Source: Candidatus Baltobacteraceae bacterium (lineage in GTDB: Bacteria > Vulcanimicrobiota > Vulcanimicrobiia > Vulcanimicrobiales > Vulcanimicrobiaceae). From it: 64,000 bases of DNA. Below the pieces are notes generated by a model. The model saw nothing but the letters and a program-made list of their open reading frames with translations, was not told where the DNA came from and did no database searches. Location: contig DATJTX010000021.1 in NCBI GenBank assembly GCA_035502855.1, positions 62,001 to 126,000 of the forward strand, written 5' to 3'. Each line of letters opens with the position of its first letter. Positions within the stretch are counted from its first letter, which is position 1. This document shows positions 1 through 9,666 of the stretch, in pieces. The translations under genes and the position numbers were made by a program.

Positions 1-7
1 CGCTCAT

Positions 8-1102
8 TTGGAACGCGAAGTTGCTCGACTGGTGTCCGTTCTCGATCGCCGGGCCATCCTGATCGAAGCCACGCGCATCCTGACCGCAGAGTGTGGGTTC
101 AATTGCGCTTGGTTTGCCGAGCGAGACGATGACGAAACCGTCGTGATTCGTTACGGAGCCCACATGCTCTCGCGCATTGCGGAGATGCAGCTCAAGCGCG
201 GACGCGGGCTGGGCGGGAAGGTTTTTGCGCTCGGCCGCACGCTCTGCGTCGACGAGTACCTGGGTTCCCGCGCGATCACCCACCATTACGACGAGAAGAT
301 CGTCGAGGAGCGCATGCACGGCATCATCGGAACGCCGATCCGGTACGATGGGACGTTCGAAGGCGTGCTGATGGGAGGTTCGCGCGACGGGACCACCTTC
401 GGCGACGGCGCGGCGAAGATGATCGAGACCGTGGCCGAGCGAACTGCGCAGGCGCTCAACGTCGCCGAACAGGCGCAGCGGCGCTCCGCCGCCGCCATTC
501 AGGAAGAACGGCAGCGCATGGCGCTCGATCTTCACGACACCGTCGGCGCAATGCTCTTTGCGATCACCGCGGGCGTGCGCAGCGTGAACGAGACGGTCAG
601 CGACGGCGACTTGCGCGCGCGTCTCGGCGCGATCGAGAGCCAAGCCAAGGAAGCTGCGACGATGCTGCGCGATTCGCTTCGCGCGCTCGCGACACCGACC
701 GATCAGCTTGCGCTCGGTTCCGTATTGCAGGCGGCGATTCATCATTTCGAAGTCCGCTCGTCGATCAAGGCAAATCTGGTCATGCTCGACGTTCTCCCCT
801 CCCTGAGCGATGCCGCGGTTCGCATTCTGATTGCCGCCGCCAAAGAAGGCTTGCTGAACATCGAGAAGCACGCGCGCGCGAGCAGCGTGGTGGTCACGTT
901 GGGCAGCTTGGGCAACGGCGTGACGATGGCAATCACCGATGACGGTATCGGCGCGAGCGGCGAAGCGGTTCGCGCTGACGAGCGCGATCACGGATTCGGT
1001 CTGGATGCGATCGAGCACGCGCTGGCGGGAATCGGCGGGACGCTGCACGTGAGCGAAAATCCCGAGGGCGGTACGACCTTCCGCGTATGGGTGCGCAGTT
1101 GA
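8..1102 (+). CDS. GAF-domain sensor histidine kinase, NarX/LuxR-type (5' end possibly outside window)
   Basis: Cytoplasmic sensor kinase that would phosphorylate the response regulator encoded immediately downstream. An N-terminal GAF-like domain spans about residues 15-150. It is followed by a HisKA_3 dimerisation helix with the phosphoacceptor in ALDLHDTVG (His176) and a HATPase domain with N-box residues E280 and N284, a DDGIG motif near 317 and a GFGL box near 330. No membrane segment is visible, so the signal is probably a small molecule or redox state bound by GAF. The reading frame is open to the window edge and the first possible start is TTG, so the true N-terminus may lie upstream. 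The gene overlaps the next one by 16 bases, consistent with coupled translation of a kinase-regulator pair. Confidence 0.85.
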   Translation: MEREVARLVSVLDRRAILIEATRILTAECGFNCAWFAERDDDETVVIRYGAHMLSRIAEMQLKRGRGLGGKVFALGRTLCVDEYLGSRAITHHYDEKIVEERMHGIIGTPIRYDGTFEGVLMGGSRDGTTFGDGAAKMIETVAERTAQALNVAEQAQRRSAAAIQEERQRMALDLHDTVGAMLFAITAGVRSVNETVSDGDLRARLGAIESQAKEAATMLRDSLRALATPTDQLALGSVLQAAIHHFEVRSSIKANLVMLDVLPSLSDAAVRILIAAAKEGLLNIEKHARASSVVVTLGSLGNGVTMAITDDGIGASGEAVRADERDHGFGLDAIEHALAGIGGTLHVSENPEGGTTFRVWVRS

Positions 1103-1716
1103 AGACGGTGGGCGCGAGGCCGATTCGGCTGCTGGTCATCGACGACCATCCGGTCGTTCGCGACGGCGTCGCGTTGCTCGCCGCCTCGACACGGCGTATC
1201 GAACTCGTCGGCTACGCGCCGAACGGCAAGAGTGCGGTAGAGCTGGCCGCTTCCGCCGCGCCCGATGTCATCCTGCTCGATTTGCGTCTGCCCGACATGC
1301 TGGCTCCGGAGTTGATCGGCATGCTGCGGCGCAGCGTTCCCGAGGCGCGGATCGTGATCTTCACCGCCTATCCAAATCATCCGGCGGTCTGTGCAGCGCT
1401 GAGCGCCGGCGCGTGCGGAATCGTGGCCAAGGATGCGGCGCGTACGGACCTGGCGGCGGTGATTACCGGGGCGATGGACGGAGAAGAGGGCGGCGCCCCA
1501 ACCACGGTTCCCGCGCGCGCGCACACGATGGTCGGCCGCCGGGAGTACGACGTGCTGCGCCGCGTCGCGATCGGCGAGACGAATCACGAAATCGCCGAGG
1601 CGATGAGCCTGAGCCCCAACACGGTCAAGGCCTATCTGCGCAACTTGATGCAAAAGCTCGACGCGCGAAACCGCGTTGAAGCCATATCGCGCGCGAGAGA
1701 GGCTGGTCTACTTTAA
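1087..1716 (+). CDS. NarL/FixJ-family response regulator
   Basis: Two-component transcription factor of 209 residues. The receiver domain has the acidic pair in IDDHP (about residues 18-22), phosphoacceptor Asp65 in LLDLRLPD, a Thr in FTAYP and the conserved Lys in VAKDAA. The C-terminal LuxR-type helix-turn-helix includes the recognition region NHEIAEAMSLSPNTVK. The ATG lies inside the last codons of the upstream histidine kinase gene, so the two form an operon and almost certainly a cognate pair. A strong hairpin follows the stop codon directly. Target genes cannot be told from the sequence. Confidence 0.9.
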   Translation: MGAQLKTVGARPIRLLVIDDHPVVRDGVALLAASTRRIELVGYAPNGKSAVELAASAAPDVILLDLRLPDMLAPELIGMLRRSVPEARIVIFTAYPNHPAVCAALSAGACGIVAKDAARTDLAAVITGAMDGEEGGAPTTVPARAHTMVGRREYDVLRRVAIGETNHEIAEAMSLSPNTVKAYLRNLMQKLDARNRVEAISRAREAGLL

Positions 1717-1758
1717 AGAGAAGAAGCTCCCGGCGGTGCCGAGAGCTTCTTCTCTTTT
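1715..1758. terminator. Bidirectional intrinsic terminator
   Basis: A perfect 15-bp inverted repeat (1715-1729 with 1743-1757, AAAGAGAAGAAGCTC and its complement) encloses a 13-base loop. The A-rich/T-rich ends give a U-tract on both strands. It sits between the stop codons of the convergent response regulator and beta-barrel protein genes, so it probably serves both. Confidence 0.85.
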
Positions 1759-1776
1759 GGTTATCGCTTGTTTATA

Positions 1777-2853
1777 TTAGAAGTGGAGTGCGTAGTTCAG
1801 TTTCAGTTCGCTGACCGCAAAGCGAATCACGTCCGGCGGCGGAACCGTGTCGGCCGAGTATCTGCCTTGCAGTTTGAGATACGTGTAGCTGAGCGTGAGA
1901 CCGTGCGGAAGCACCTTCACCAGCCCGAAGACGGTGATGTTGTAGACCTCGGGCGTGTTCTCGGCGTGGAAGATCACGGGGGCGCTCGAGTACCCGATGA
2001 ACGGAATGAAGCCCGGCACCATGTGGGTGTCGGCGAACGGGAACATCGTCAGCCCGTACGGATAGACCGTCTGGCTGCCGACGTAGCCATTGATGCCGCC
2101 GCTGTTGCAAGCCGGCTGGTACCCGGGGGTGTAGGTGGTGACGCCGCCCACCGTGACGCCCGGATTGCCCGCGCTCCCGGGGCATGGGACCGGATTGTTC
2201 GGGCGCGGATAGTAATCGACGTCGAAGGTGGCCTTGAACATCGGCGGTTCGAACATCGTGTGCGGGCCGAACTCGTAAGCCACGCCGACGCCCCAGTCGT
2301 TCGAGTTGATGCTCGAAGGATTCGAAAGTTCGGTGCCCGTTGGACCCGGACAGTTCATCTGGTTGAGGCACAACGCCTGGACGTTGGTGCGTTCGTGGCT
2401 CGAATAGTATCCATCGACCGAGAGCCCGTGGCCCGCGGCATAGGTCAGCGTGCCCTGGTCGGTACGGTCGTCGATGTCGCCGCTGATCAGCGAAAGGCAC
2501 GTGAAGGTTGCCGGGCTGCACTTGCCATAGGCGTAGTTCCCGAGGCTCAGAACGCGGCCGATCGAGAAGTCCAAGTTGGAGTGGGTGTACGCCAGCGTCC
2601 ACTTCTTGTTCATATGGTACGTCACACCGTAGTCGACGCGCCAATTGTTGGTGATCTGCGGGTTGGGATTGTTGTAGATCGGGATGTATCCGGGCGGCGG
2701 TGCCGCATTCGCATCGCCGGTTCCATTAAGGAAATAAGCCGGCGCGATGTCGATTTCCCAGCGATTGTCCGCGGCCGAGGCGGTCGCGATGGTGAACCCG
2801 ATGAGGGATGCGAACAGTACGGCGGCGGCGATGATAGTCAATGTTCGACGCAT
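1777..2853 (-). CDS. Predicted outer-membrane beta-barrel protein
   Basis: A 358-residue exported protein. I chose the ATG at 2853 because a GGAGG ribosome binding site precedes it and it opens a standard signal peptide (MRRTLTIIAAAVLFASLIGF, cleaved after ATASA). The mature protein is rich in alternating aromatic and polar strands and ends in KLNYALHF; a terminal Phe is typical of BAM-assembled outer membrane barrels. An internal region with several Cys and many Pro/Gly (about residues 180-270) may form an extracellular loop. The family was not recognised, and porin or adhesin-like barrel are both possible. An inverted repeat shared with the neighbouring dehydrogenase lies 100 bp upstream. 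Confidence 0.65.
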   Translation of the reverse strand: MRRTLTIIAAAVLFASLIGFTIATASAADNRWEIDIAPAYFLNGTGDANAAPPPGYIPIYNNPNPQITNNWRVDYGVTYHMNKKWTLAYTHSNLDFSIGRVLSLGNYAYGKCSPATFTCLSLISGDIDDRTDQGTLTYAAGHGLSVDGYYSSHERTNVQALCLNQMNCPGPTGTELSNPSSINSNDWGVGVAYEFGPHTMFEPPMFKATFDVDYYPRPNNPVPCPGSAGNPGVTVGGVTTYTPGYQPACNSGGINGYVGSQTVYPYGLTMFPFADTHMVPGFIPFIGYSSAPVIFHAENTPEVYNITVFGLVKVLPHGLTLSYTYLKLQGRYSADTVPPPDVIRFAVSELKLNYALHF

Positions 2854-2952
2854 GAGCTGCCTCCAAAGCAAAATTGGCGAAAGGCGGCCAAGCGCGTAAG
2901 CTTCTGACCCCTTCCGACTAACGTAATTATCGCATCTTAATAATTTTCCCTC

Positions 2953-2972
2953 ATACACCCCAAAGGGTGTAT
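2953..2972. promoter_or_regulatory. Inverted repeat, candidate operator (or weak hairpin terminator)
   Basis: ATACACCC-CAAA-GGGTGTAT, a perfect 8-bp dyad with a 4-base centre. It lies 100 bp upstream of the beta-barrel gene start and just beyond the stop codon of the dehydrogenase gene. A close relative of the dyad occurs at 3799-3818 upstream of the dehydrogenase, which favours an operator over a terminator. There is no clear U-tract. Confidence 0.4.
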
Positions 2973-2982
2973 TAAGGGAGGA

Positions 2983-3765
2983 TTATTGCATATGCCAGCC
3001 GTGGCTCACGACGATCGACTGGCCGGTCAGCGCATTGGTGGGAAATGCGGCCAAGAATACCGCCGTCTCGGCCACATCGGCGGTGGTGGTGAATTCACCG
3101 TCGACCGTCTCCTTGAGCATCACCGTGCGTATGACGTCCGCCTCGGAGATGCCCAGGGCCTCGGCCTGCTCGGGGATCTGCCGTTCGACCAGCGGCGTGC
3201 GTACGAAGCCCGGGCAGATCACGTTCGAGCGGATGCCGAACCGCGCGCCCTCCTTCGCGACGGTGCGTGATAGACCGAGCAGTCCGTGCTTGGCCGCAAC
3301 GTAGGGTGCCTTCAGCGGCGAGGCTTCGAGCGAATGCACCGAACCCATGTAGATGATGGAACCGCCCTTGTGGTGCGCGTACATATGTTGGAGCGCAGCG
3401 CGGGTCACCAGAAATCCGCCGTCGAGATGGACCGAAACCACCCGGCGCCAGTCCGCGAACGCCAACTCGTGAATGGGCGCGATGTGTTGGATTCCCGCGT
3501 TGCTGACCAGGATGTCGAGACCGCCGCCTGCCGCCACCGTGCGCTTTACGCCGGCGGTCACCTGCGCTTCGTCTACCACATCCATCTCGATCGCGATCGC
3601 GCGCGCCCCGCCGCGCTCCAGCGCCGATGCGGCGCGCTGCGCGCCCTCGGCCGAGATGTCGGCGATCGCGACGACCGCCCCTTCGCGTGCCATGGCGCGC
3701 GCGATCTCGAACCCGATCCCGCTGGCGGCGCCCGTCACCAGGGCGACTTTTCCGTTTAACCTCAC
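2983..3765 (-). CDS. 3-hydroxybutyrate dehydrogenase-like short-chain dehydrogenase
   Basis: A 260-residue classical SDR, predicted to interconvert 3-hydroxybutyrate and acetoacetate with NAD(H) in the cytoplasm, as in polyhydroxybutyrate/ketone body metabolism. The nucleotide-binding TGAASGIG is at residues 11-18, NAG at 89-91, and the catalytic residues are Ser142, Tyr155 and Lys159 (YVAAK). The stretch [20 protein letters not shown] and the C-terminal GWHMQ are characteristic of the BdhA subfamily as I know it. The start is taken as GTG at 3765, immediately before the Rossmann strand; the ribosome binding site is poor. A candidate operator dyad lies 33 bp upstream and a second one follows the gene. 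Confidence 0.85.
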   Translation of the reverse strand: MRLNGKVALVTGAASGIGFEIARAMAREGAVVAIADISAEGAQRAASALERGGARAIAIEMDVVDEAQVTAGVKRTVAAGGGLDILVSNAGIQHIAPIHELAFADWRRVVSVHLDGGFLVTRAALQHMYAHHKGGSIIYMGSVHSLEASPLKAPYVAAKHGLLGLSRTVAKEGARFGIRSNVICPGFVRTPLVERQIPEQAEALGISEADVIRTVMLKETVDGEFTTTADVAETAVFLAAFPTNALTGQSIVVSHGWHMQ

Positions 3766-3784
3766 AGCCTGAGTTTGGCAGGCG

Positions 3785-3800
3785 ATCCGCTCGGGCGGAT
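3785..3800. other. Short hairpin between the SDR and EAL genes
   Basis: ATCCGC-TCGG-GCGGAT, a 6-bp perfect stem with a tetraloop, just downstream of the EAL-protein stop on the minus strand. It has no U-tract, so it is at most a weak terminator or mRNA 3' stabiliser. Confidence 0.3.
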
Positions 3801-3818
3801 ACACCTTTTCGGGGGTAT
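3799..3818. promoter_or_regulatory. Second copy of the ATACACC...GGKGTAT dyad, candidate operator
   Basis: ATACACC-TTTTCG-GGGGTAT resembles the dyad at 2953-2972 with one mismatch in the arms. It lies 33 bp upstream of the dehydrogenase start, a plausible operator position. Together the two sites suggest one regulator controlling the dehydrogenase and the beta-barrel gene. Confidence 0.35.
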
Positions 3819-5797
3819 TAGTTGCGTTCGAGCCAGTAGTCGCGCAGCGTCCGGATGATCTGCGGCGCGGTCGAGGTTTCATGCCGGCGCAGCAAATCGA
3901 GTTCGCTGTCGTGCAATTCGTTGTGATCGATGAAATGTTGGGCGAGGCGATTTGCGCGCTCGACATCCCAGAGAAGATAGCCTGCCATTGCCCCGAGCGC
4001 CGTGCGCGGGGCATGCGGGTGAACCGGGTAGACGTAGCGTTTGCTCCAGAGCAGCAGCTCGGCCGTCGTCATCGGCTCGGCAATCGCGTGACCCTGTCCG
4101 CAATCCGCGCCCAGAACTGCGGCGGCTTCCAAGATGCCGTGGTTCTCGAGCCCTTCGACGGTTACCGGCGTTTCGAGCGCGTGGGCGAGGCGGGTGAGGT
4201 AGAGGATGAATTCAAGCGCGCGCTGCGGATTGCGCAGCGCGCCGCGCACGAGTTCCTGATCGACTTTCACCGCATCGAAGGGATATTGATCGAGCCGAAC
4301 CAGCGAACTGTGTCCGGCGCCAAGATCGTCTTGTTCGATCGAGATGCCGGCTTCGCGCAGACGGGCGATGAACGTGCGATGGCGCGCCGCATCGCCGGCG
4401 CCTGCCTGCGTCTCTAGCACCTCGAGCGCGAGCCGATTGGGTTCGATTCGATGCTCCGCGATCGCGCCGAAAAGCACGTTGAGGTACCGCGTATCGCCGA
4501 GAGCTTCGGCCGGAATGTTGATCGCGATTCGCGTCGTCAAGCCCTCGTGCTCGAGCTCGTGCCAGTCGCGGCACGCAAGGCCCACGACCTGTTCGAAGAG
4601 CGCAAGCAATTCCGCGTCGCCGAGCGCCGGGAGAAAGCTCGACGGGAGAAGCGGCTCGATTTCGCTCGTTTGCAAGCGCGCGAGCGCCTCGATCTTCGCG
4701 AGCGATCCGTCATGGAGATTCACGATCGGCTGGTAACGCACAATCACGCGATGCTTGTCGATCAGCCGGCGAAATTCGTGGCGATCGCTCATTGATACGA
4801 CGGGTGCGTTGATGCGCTGCGCGACCGCGTGGCTGAGCACTTGTCGCAGATGGGCGACGAAACGCATCATGCGATCGGTGGAGAAACAGCCCGGGAAGGC
4901 ACTGTACAGGCCGAGCAGCGCGATCGTGCGCCCGGCTTCGTCGACCAACGGAATCGCGACGCTCGATCGAAACCCGAGTTCTGAGCCCACCGGAAGCCAC
5001 GGCGCGCGATCGGGTTCCAGCTTCCAGGCGGGCGATACGATGATGTGACCGCTGCGCCACGCGCGTCCGCTCGGCCCTTGGCCGGCGGGATCGTTCGCGT
5101 CGGTCGTGATCTGCGGAATGCGCCCTTCGCTCATCGCTTCGAGATAGCGATGCGCGACGCCGAACGTCGCTTCGATATGCAGGCGGCCTTCGTTGTCGGC
5201 GCGCGCAAAGTACCCCGAGATTTCACCGGGTAAGCCGGCAAGGGTGGCGAGCAGCGCGTGCACGAGATCGGAGAGATTCGCCGCCGCAACGACATGCTGA
5301 TCGACGCGGCTCATGGTTTCGGTGACGTCGCGGCTCACCTGGTGGTAGCCGGCGACTTGTTCGTGCAAATCGACCAAGACGCGCGATGAAACGGCGCGCT
5401 GGACCGGCTCGCGCACCTGCGGCGGAAGGTCCGCCAGGTAGCGTTCGATGCCGCGTTGGAACGTCACCAGTGCTTCGACCAGCCACTGGATGTCCGCCCC
5501 GACGAGCGCATGCGTGCGGCCCGCGCGCCGTGCTTGGACCTGATGCGTCGCGAAGGTGAGCTGCGGACTGACGAGCATGACCAAGTATTCCGCTTGGCGT
5601 GCTTTGAGTGCGGCGAACTCCTCCGGTGTCAAGCGCGCGATGATCTCGCCGATCGAGCTCGAGCGTTGCAGCGTTTCGTAGAATTGTTCGGTCAGCGGTG
5701 AGGCCAGGCCGACGATCGGCTCCTCGAGCCGCCGCAGCGCCGCCCTCGCTTCCGCATCGTATGCATGCGAGAAATCCGCCGTCGATGAGGCGTCCAC
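3818..5797 (-). CDS. Sensor protein with GAF and EAL domains (c-di-GMP phosphodiesterase)
   Basis: A 659-residue cytoplasmic signalling protein expected to hydrolyse cyclic di-GMP. Residues 1-160 are helical and resemble a globin-coupled-sensor-like bundle. About 175-330 form a GAF domain and about 340-600 an EAL domain, followed by a 60-residue helical tail. The EAL signature is KIEALAR. Further expected metal/substrate positions are the Asn of INIPAE, the Glu of ALEVLE, the Asp pair of QDDLGAG, the Lys of VKVDQ, the Glu of VTVEGLE and the Gln of GQGHA, so the domain looks catalytically competent. No GGDEF domain is present. The GTG start is preceded by a G-rich ribosome binding site. The N-terminal ligand (heme or other) is not determined. 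Confidence 0.85.
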   Translation of the reverse strand: MDASSTADFSHAYDAEARAALRRLEEPIVGLASPLTEQFYETLQRSSSIGEIIARLTPEEFAALKARQAEYLVMLVSPQLTFATHQVQARRAGRTHALVGADIQWLVEALVTFQRGIERYLADLPPQVREPVQRAVSSRVLVDLHEQVAGYHQVSRDVTETMSRVDQHVVAAANLSDLVHALLATLAGLPGEISGYFARADNEGRLHIEATFGVAHRYLEAMSEGRIPQITTDANDPAGQGPSGRAWRSGHIIVSPAWKLEPDRAPWLPVGSELGFRSSVAIPLVDEAGRTIALLGLYSAFPGCFSTDRMMRFVAHLRQVLSHAVAQRINAPVVSMSDRHEFRRLIDKHRVIVRYQPIVNLHDGSLAKIEALARLQTSEIEPLLPSSFLPALGDAELLALFEQVVGLACRDWHELEHEGLTTRIAINIPAEALGDTRYLNVLFGAIAEHRIEPNRLALEVLETQAGAGDAARHRTFIARLREAGISIEQDDLGAGHSSLVRLDQYPFDAVKVDQELVRGALRNPQRALEFILYLTRLAHALETPVTVEGLENHGILEAAAVLGADCGQGHAIAEPMTTAELLLWSKRYVYPVHPHAPRTALGAMAGYLLWDVERANRLAQHFIDHNELHDSELDLLRRHETSTAPQIIRTLRDYWLERN

Positions 5798-5905
5798 ACC
5801 AACCCCCCAAAATAGGCCTAAGCCTCGTTAACCTACGTCATTAGGCGGCGGGCAAGCTCTCTCCCACCTCGCGGGACCGTTCACGCCGTTTCGCGTAAGA
5901 AACGT

Positions 5906-7765
5906 GTGTCGATGTGGCGATTTACGGCGGGACTTCTCACGTGTACCCTGCTCCTCGGGGCCGCGCAACCAGCGGCGAAAACCTCCGCGTTCGACATCTT
6001 GGGCGCCAGCATCGATCTCGCGGTCGATCGTGACGGAACGAGATTGCCGGCAACGCAGGTGCCGTTTCTCAAGTCCGGCGACGGCATCGAGATTTCGTTT
6101 TCCAAGGGCGTGCAGTTCAGCCGCATGCCGCGCTGGCATCTGATCGTCGCCGACATGTACGAGAACTATCTCGAACACCCGCCGGTCTTCTCGATTCCGG
6201 ATGCGGACCTGAGCCGCGCGAAAGCGGGTACGGTGTGGAAGACGGTCGTGCCCGCCGATGCAACCCCGCTGATCTTTCTCGTGCCCGAGAGCGGAAGCCG
6301 GTACGGTCACGGCATCCCGGATGCGCGCGCAGCGATCGCCGAACTGAGCAACCGCGCGTTGTTGCTGCGCACGGCCAGGCTTTCGGCGAGCGTGCAGGTC
6401 AAGGCATCGACGCTGCGATCGTTCCTCGGTTCGCTCGCGTCGATTCAACCCGGTGAACTCGCCGACGGGCGCGCGCGCGTCGCGGCGGCCTCGCAATCGC
6501 TTTTCGGCTCGAATCTGGGCGGCGAGGCGTGTTTCAACTCGACGGTTGCGCAAAGCACGCAGTACGCATGCGCGGCGCAAGCGGTGGCGGCGGGCTACGA
6601 GAGTTCACCCAAGCCCGCCGTCGTGGCGGCGGTCGGCAGCGGTCTATCCGTCAACACGGCGACTTACGGAATGCTGATCGGCACGCTCTATCAGCTCTTG
6701 GCCAAGCGCCGTGTTTCCGCGCATTATAGTTTCGAACCCGGCGTCGTCAAGCCCGGCGCCAAGACGACCGACGTCTACGTCAGCGAACAGCTCCAGTACG
6801 ATCCCAGCGCGGCGAAACCGTCCACGATCGTGTATTTCACGATCGGCTCACGGGCGACCAGTCCGAAGCCGCCGGTTTATGGCCCCGCTCCGGCGCTCCC
6901 GGTGTGCCTGGCGGATCGCGCACTCGATCTGACCATCCCGTTTAGCGCGCTTCCGATCTATTTCCGAAGCCACGAGGTCAGGTTCAAAGCCGGCGGAGCG
7001 AGCTTCGCGGTTCCGGCCACGTATGACGTGGTTCGCGGGTATCGTGCCGATCTGAGTGCGCAGCAGTTTTCGGAACTGAAGTCGGGCGGCACGGCGAGTA
7101 TCGTCAGCAATTGGGGTTTCGAGAGCGTGCAGTCACCGGCGATCGATATCATCGAGCCGCATCCGGTGAAATGGGCGCTGCAGAAGGCGGGAACCTCGCT
7201 GGTCGCCGGAGCCAAATCGGCGCGGTTGACGTTCGACGACGCGGGGGCAGGAATGGGAAGCTGCGTGCAAACCGTCGAGGTGACGGACGAATTGGGTGAT
7301 ACGATCGCGCTCACGAAACTCGAGCGCGCAAAAGATACGGTGACGGCATCGCTGGATGCGTCGCAAGCCGGCGGAGCGAGCGGAAGCGCGATCGTGCGAG
7401 AGCTCGGGAATATCGAGTCCACGCCGGTCGCATTTACGATCCTGCCCGCGATGCCGTCGATCACCAGCGCGATCGCGTATCTTCCCAAAGGCGTGCTCGT
7501 GCTCAAGGGAACGGGCTTGAAGTACATCGCGAGCGTGATGCTCGAACGAACCGGCATTCGATTCGGATCGGGTACGCCGGATTCCGACGGATCGTGGTCG
7601 TTCACGGCGCAAACGCCGGCCGGCTACAACGCGGCATGGGAACACGAAACGATGGCGATTTCGTTTACGCTCGCCCCGCCCGACAAACGGACGGCGGCGG
7701 TGGAAGCCGACGTCGAATACGCTCCAACGCCGGCTCCCTCGCCTACATCGACGCCGACTCCCTAG
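5906..7765 (+). CDS. Secreted protein of unknown function with Pro/Thr-rich tail
   Basis: A 619-residue exported protein; I do not recognise the family. It starts at GTG 5906 or ATG 5912 with a signal peptide (MWRFTAGLLTCTLLLGAA). The middle is a mix of beta-rich segments, including a late section (about 510-600) resembling an IPT/TIG or Ig-like fold with GTGLKYIASVML. The protein ends in a low-complexity tail of Ala, Pro, Thr and Ser, typical of surface or cell-wall-spanning linkers. Two Cys pairs in the mature part could form disulfides. Its stop codon overlaps that of the convergent S53 protease gene (shared CTAG), so the pair shares one terminator region. Confidence 0.6.
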   Translation: MSMWRFTAGLLTCTLLLGAAQPAAKTSAFDILGASIDLAVDRDGTRLPATQVPFLKSGDGIEISFSKGVQFSRMPRWHLIVADMYENYLEHPPVFSIPDADLSRAKAGTVWKTVVPADATPLIFLVPESGSRYGHGIPDARAAIAELSNRALLLRTARLSASVQVKASTLRSFLGSLASIQPGELADGRARVAAASQSLFGSNLGGEACFNSTVAQSTQYACAAQAVAAGYESSPKPAVVAAVGSGLSVNTATYGMLIGTLYQLLAKRRVSAHYSFEPGVVKPGAKTTDVYVSEQLQYDPSAAKPSTIVYFTIGSRATSPKPPVYGPAPALPVCLADRALDLTIPFSALPIYFRSHEVRFKAGGASFAVPATYDVVRGYRADLSAQQFSELKSGGTASIVSNWGFESVQSPAIDIIEPHPVKWALQKAGTSLVAGAKSARLTFDDAGAGMGSCVQTVEVTDELGDTIALTKLERAKDTVTASLDASQAGGASGSAIVRELGNIESTPVAFTILPAMPSITSAIAYLPKGVLVLKGTGLKYIASVMLERTGIRFGSGTPDSDGSWSFTAQTPAGYNAAWEHETMAISFTLAPPDKRTAAVEADVEYAPTPAPSPTSTPTP

Positions 7766-9597
7766 GGATTGCTCGGCGTCTGGGGATTTCCGGCTAGCGG
7801 CGCAAGCGGATCGAGCGCGTATTGCGCACCGTACGGCGTTCCGTTTCCGACCACGTAGTTGTAGCCGCGTTTCGACGGATATCCGTTGTTACCGGGGATG
7901 TCGTTGTGGAAGACCGGACCGTTCCCGACCGTGCCGAGCGCGGCCAGCGCGTAGAGCAGGTAATTCGCGTTGCCGGCGCGGCTGTGTGTGATTTGATCTT
8001 GAACGGCTTGCAAGCCCGCAAACTCCGGTGACGAGGCGCTGGTGCCGATCAGCAGATAGAACTGACCGCCCAGGGCGGTGACGTCGGAGCTGCGATCCGG
8101 GCCGCATGGCGTCACCGATCCCACCGGACATCCGCCCATGTGCATCGCCACGTCGGGGTTGGTGCGCATCCGCGAACCGGTGTTGACCAAGTCCTGATAC
8201 GGTGGTTTCGGCCAGTAGATGCTGACGCCGCCGCCCGATCCCCAGATCTCGCCGGCCGGTTCGCCCGAGTCGGCTGCGAATGTGTCGTGGTCGGCGTTCT
8301 CAGCCACGTACGCCGAACGCAACGTGCTCGTGTAGGTGGTAACCAGATTGGTGCCGCCCACCGCGGTGACGTCAGGATCGTTCGCCGGCCAGTTGATGCC
8401 GAGCGTCGCGATCGTTCCCGTCGGGTCGGTACATTCCATCGCGCCGAAATCGCCGGAGGAATTCATGAACGTGATCCCTTGGGCGTTGCCTTGACGATAG
8501 AGATCGTGGAAGTCTTGAAAGAGGTACGTGAAATCTTCGCCGTCGTTGTAGGCTGCGGTGAAATAGAGTTCGCACAAGCCGAACGACGTGCTCACCACGT
8601 CGGCCAGATTGTCTTCGTCGATCGCGGTGTACATGTCGAGGAAGGAGGGCGCGATCGACGCGTCCGGGGCTTCGTAGACGATGATCTTGGCGCCGGGTGC
8701 CGACCCGCCCGATTGCTGAACGTCGAGCGAGACTTCATCCGAGTAGCCGCTGTCGATGTTGAACGGCGGGCTCCCGCCGTCGACCGGCCGGCGAATCACC
8801 GTCGGCGGGGTGAGATTCTCGTGACCGAAGTAGAGTGCGACGTCGCTGTCGAGAAAATCGCTGGCCGCGAGAATCGCGATCGTCTCGCCGCGGCCGCTCG
8901 CGTCGGCGTACGAGGGATAGGCGTAGGCTTGTTTGAGATCGTCGAACCAATACGGCCCGACGTTGCTGTAACGGTTGTCCGGAAACGCCGCCGTCGTTCC
9001 GGCGAACATAAAGTCCGGCTTGAGCGCCGGCAGCGGCGCGAACGCCGCGACCGTCGCGTCGACCTTTGCCAGCGGGGCCGGTATCGTCGGCGCTTTGTTC
9101 GATTGCAGCAGTTGCACCGGCGCGGCACCGCGCGTGAGGGCCGCGCTGCGTTGCGCCAAAGTGACACCGAAGGTACGTTCGACGATAGCCTGCGGCGCAT
9201 CCGCAACGACTCCCTGTGAGGTGATCGTCGTCTTGAAGCCTTGCGCGTTCAGCGCCGTTGCGACCGTTTGCAGGTCGCTAAGCGCCGGCCCGTACGATGC
9301 CCGGAATTGCGCCGGCGTCAAGAAATGATGATAGAGCGGCGAACCCTGTGTGCTTTGGTCAGCGATGAGCTGATCGAGTTCGGCACTGTTGCGCAGCGGA
9401 AGATGCACGTAGACGCGCACGTCCGCCGGCGCACCGGAGGGATAGGCAAACGACTGCGAGGCGGCCGCGCCGGTCGCGAGATTCGTTTGCGGAAGGTTCG
9501 TCATGGGAACGGGACTCGAGGAGTTGCCGCCTCCGCCGCACGCGGAGAGCGCGAAGAACGCAGCGGCAGCCAACCCGAAGGGTGCACGTATTGCCAT
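7762..9597 (-). CDS. Secreted S53 family serine-carboxyl peptidase (sedolisin/kumamolisin type)
   Basis: A 611-residue exported protease made as a proenzyme, normally active at acid pH. The signal peptide ends in LSAC, a lipobox-like sequence suggesting lipidation. Residues about 50-190 are the pro-kumamolisin activation domain (YHHFLTPAQFRASYG is diagnostic). The peptidase domain covers about 215-600. The catalytic Glu and Asp lie in DEVSLDVQ (near 286-290), the oxyanion Asp in SSGDFGA (near 381) and the Ser in GTSASSPEFAG (near 519). The C-terminal DIPGNNGY region fits the calcium site. Length agrees with the family. The stop overlaps that of the convergent upstream gene. Confidence 0.92.
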   Translation of the reverse strand: MAIRAPFGLAAAAFFALSACGGGGNSSSPVPMTNLPQTNLATGAAASQSFAYPSGAPADVRVYVHLPLRNSAELDQLIADQSTQGSPLYHHFLTPAQFRASYGPALSDLQTVATALNAQGFKTTITSQGVVADAPQAIVERTFGVTLAQRSAALTRGAAPVQLLQSNKAPTIPAPLAKVDATVAAFAPLPALKPDFMFAGTTAAFPDNRYSNVGPYWFDDLKQAYAYPSYADASGRGETIAILAASDFLDSDVALYFGHENLTPPTVIRRPVDGGSPPFNIDSGYSDEVSLDVQQSGGSAPGAKIIVYEAPDASIAPSFLDMYTAIDEDNLADVVSTSFGLCELYFTAAYNDGEDFTYLFQDFHDLYRQGNAQGITFMNSSGDFGAMECTDPTGTIATLGINWPANDPDVTAVGGTNLVTTYTSTLRSAYVAENADHDTFAADSGEPAGEIWGSGGGVSIYWPKPPYQDLVNTGSRMRTNPDVAMHMGGCPVGSVTPCGPDRSSDVTALGGQFYLLIGTSASSPEFAGLQAVQDQITHSRAGNANYLLYALAALGTVGNGPVFHNDIPGNNGYPSKRGYNYVVGNGTPYGAQYALDPLAPLAGNPQTPSNP

Positions 9598-9666
9598 TGC
9601 TCTTACTCCGTCTGACGGGTAGGCGGTGGGACTTACGTTGGCGCCGGTTGGGTCCTGCTTGGGAGT

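Noticed and set aside
1768-2907. Plus-strand 379-residue frame opposite the beta-barrel gene
   Set aside because: No ribosome binding site or family; the minus strand has a signal peptide, ribosome binding site and terminal Phe.
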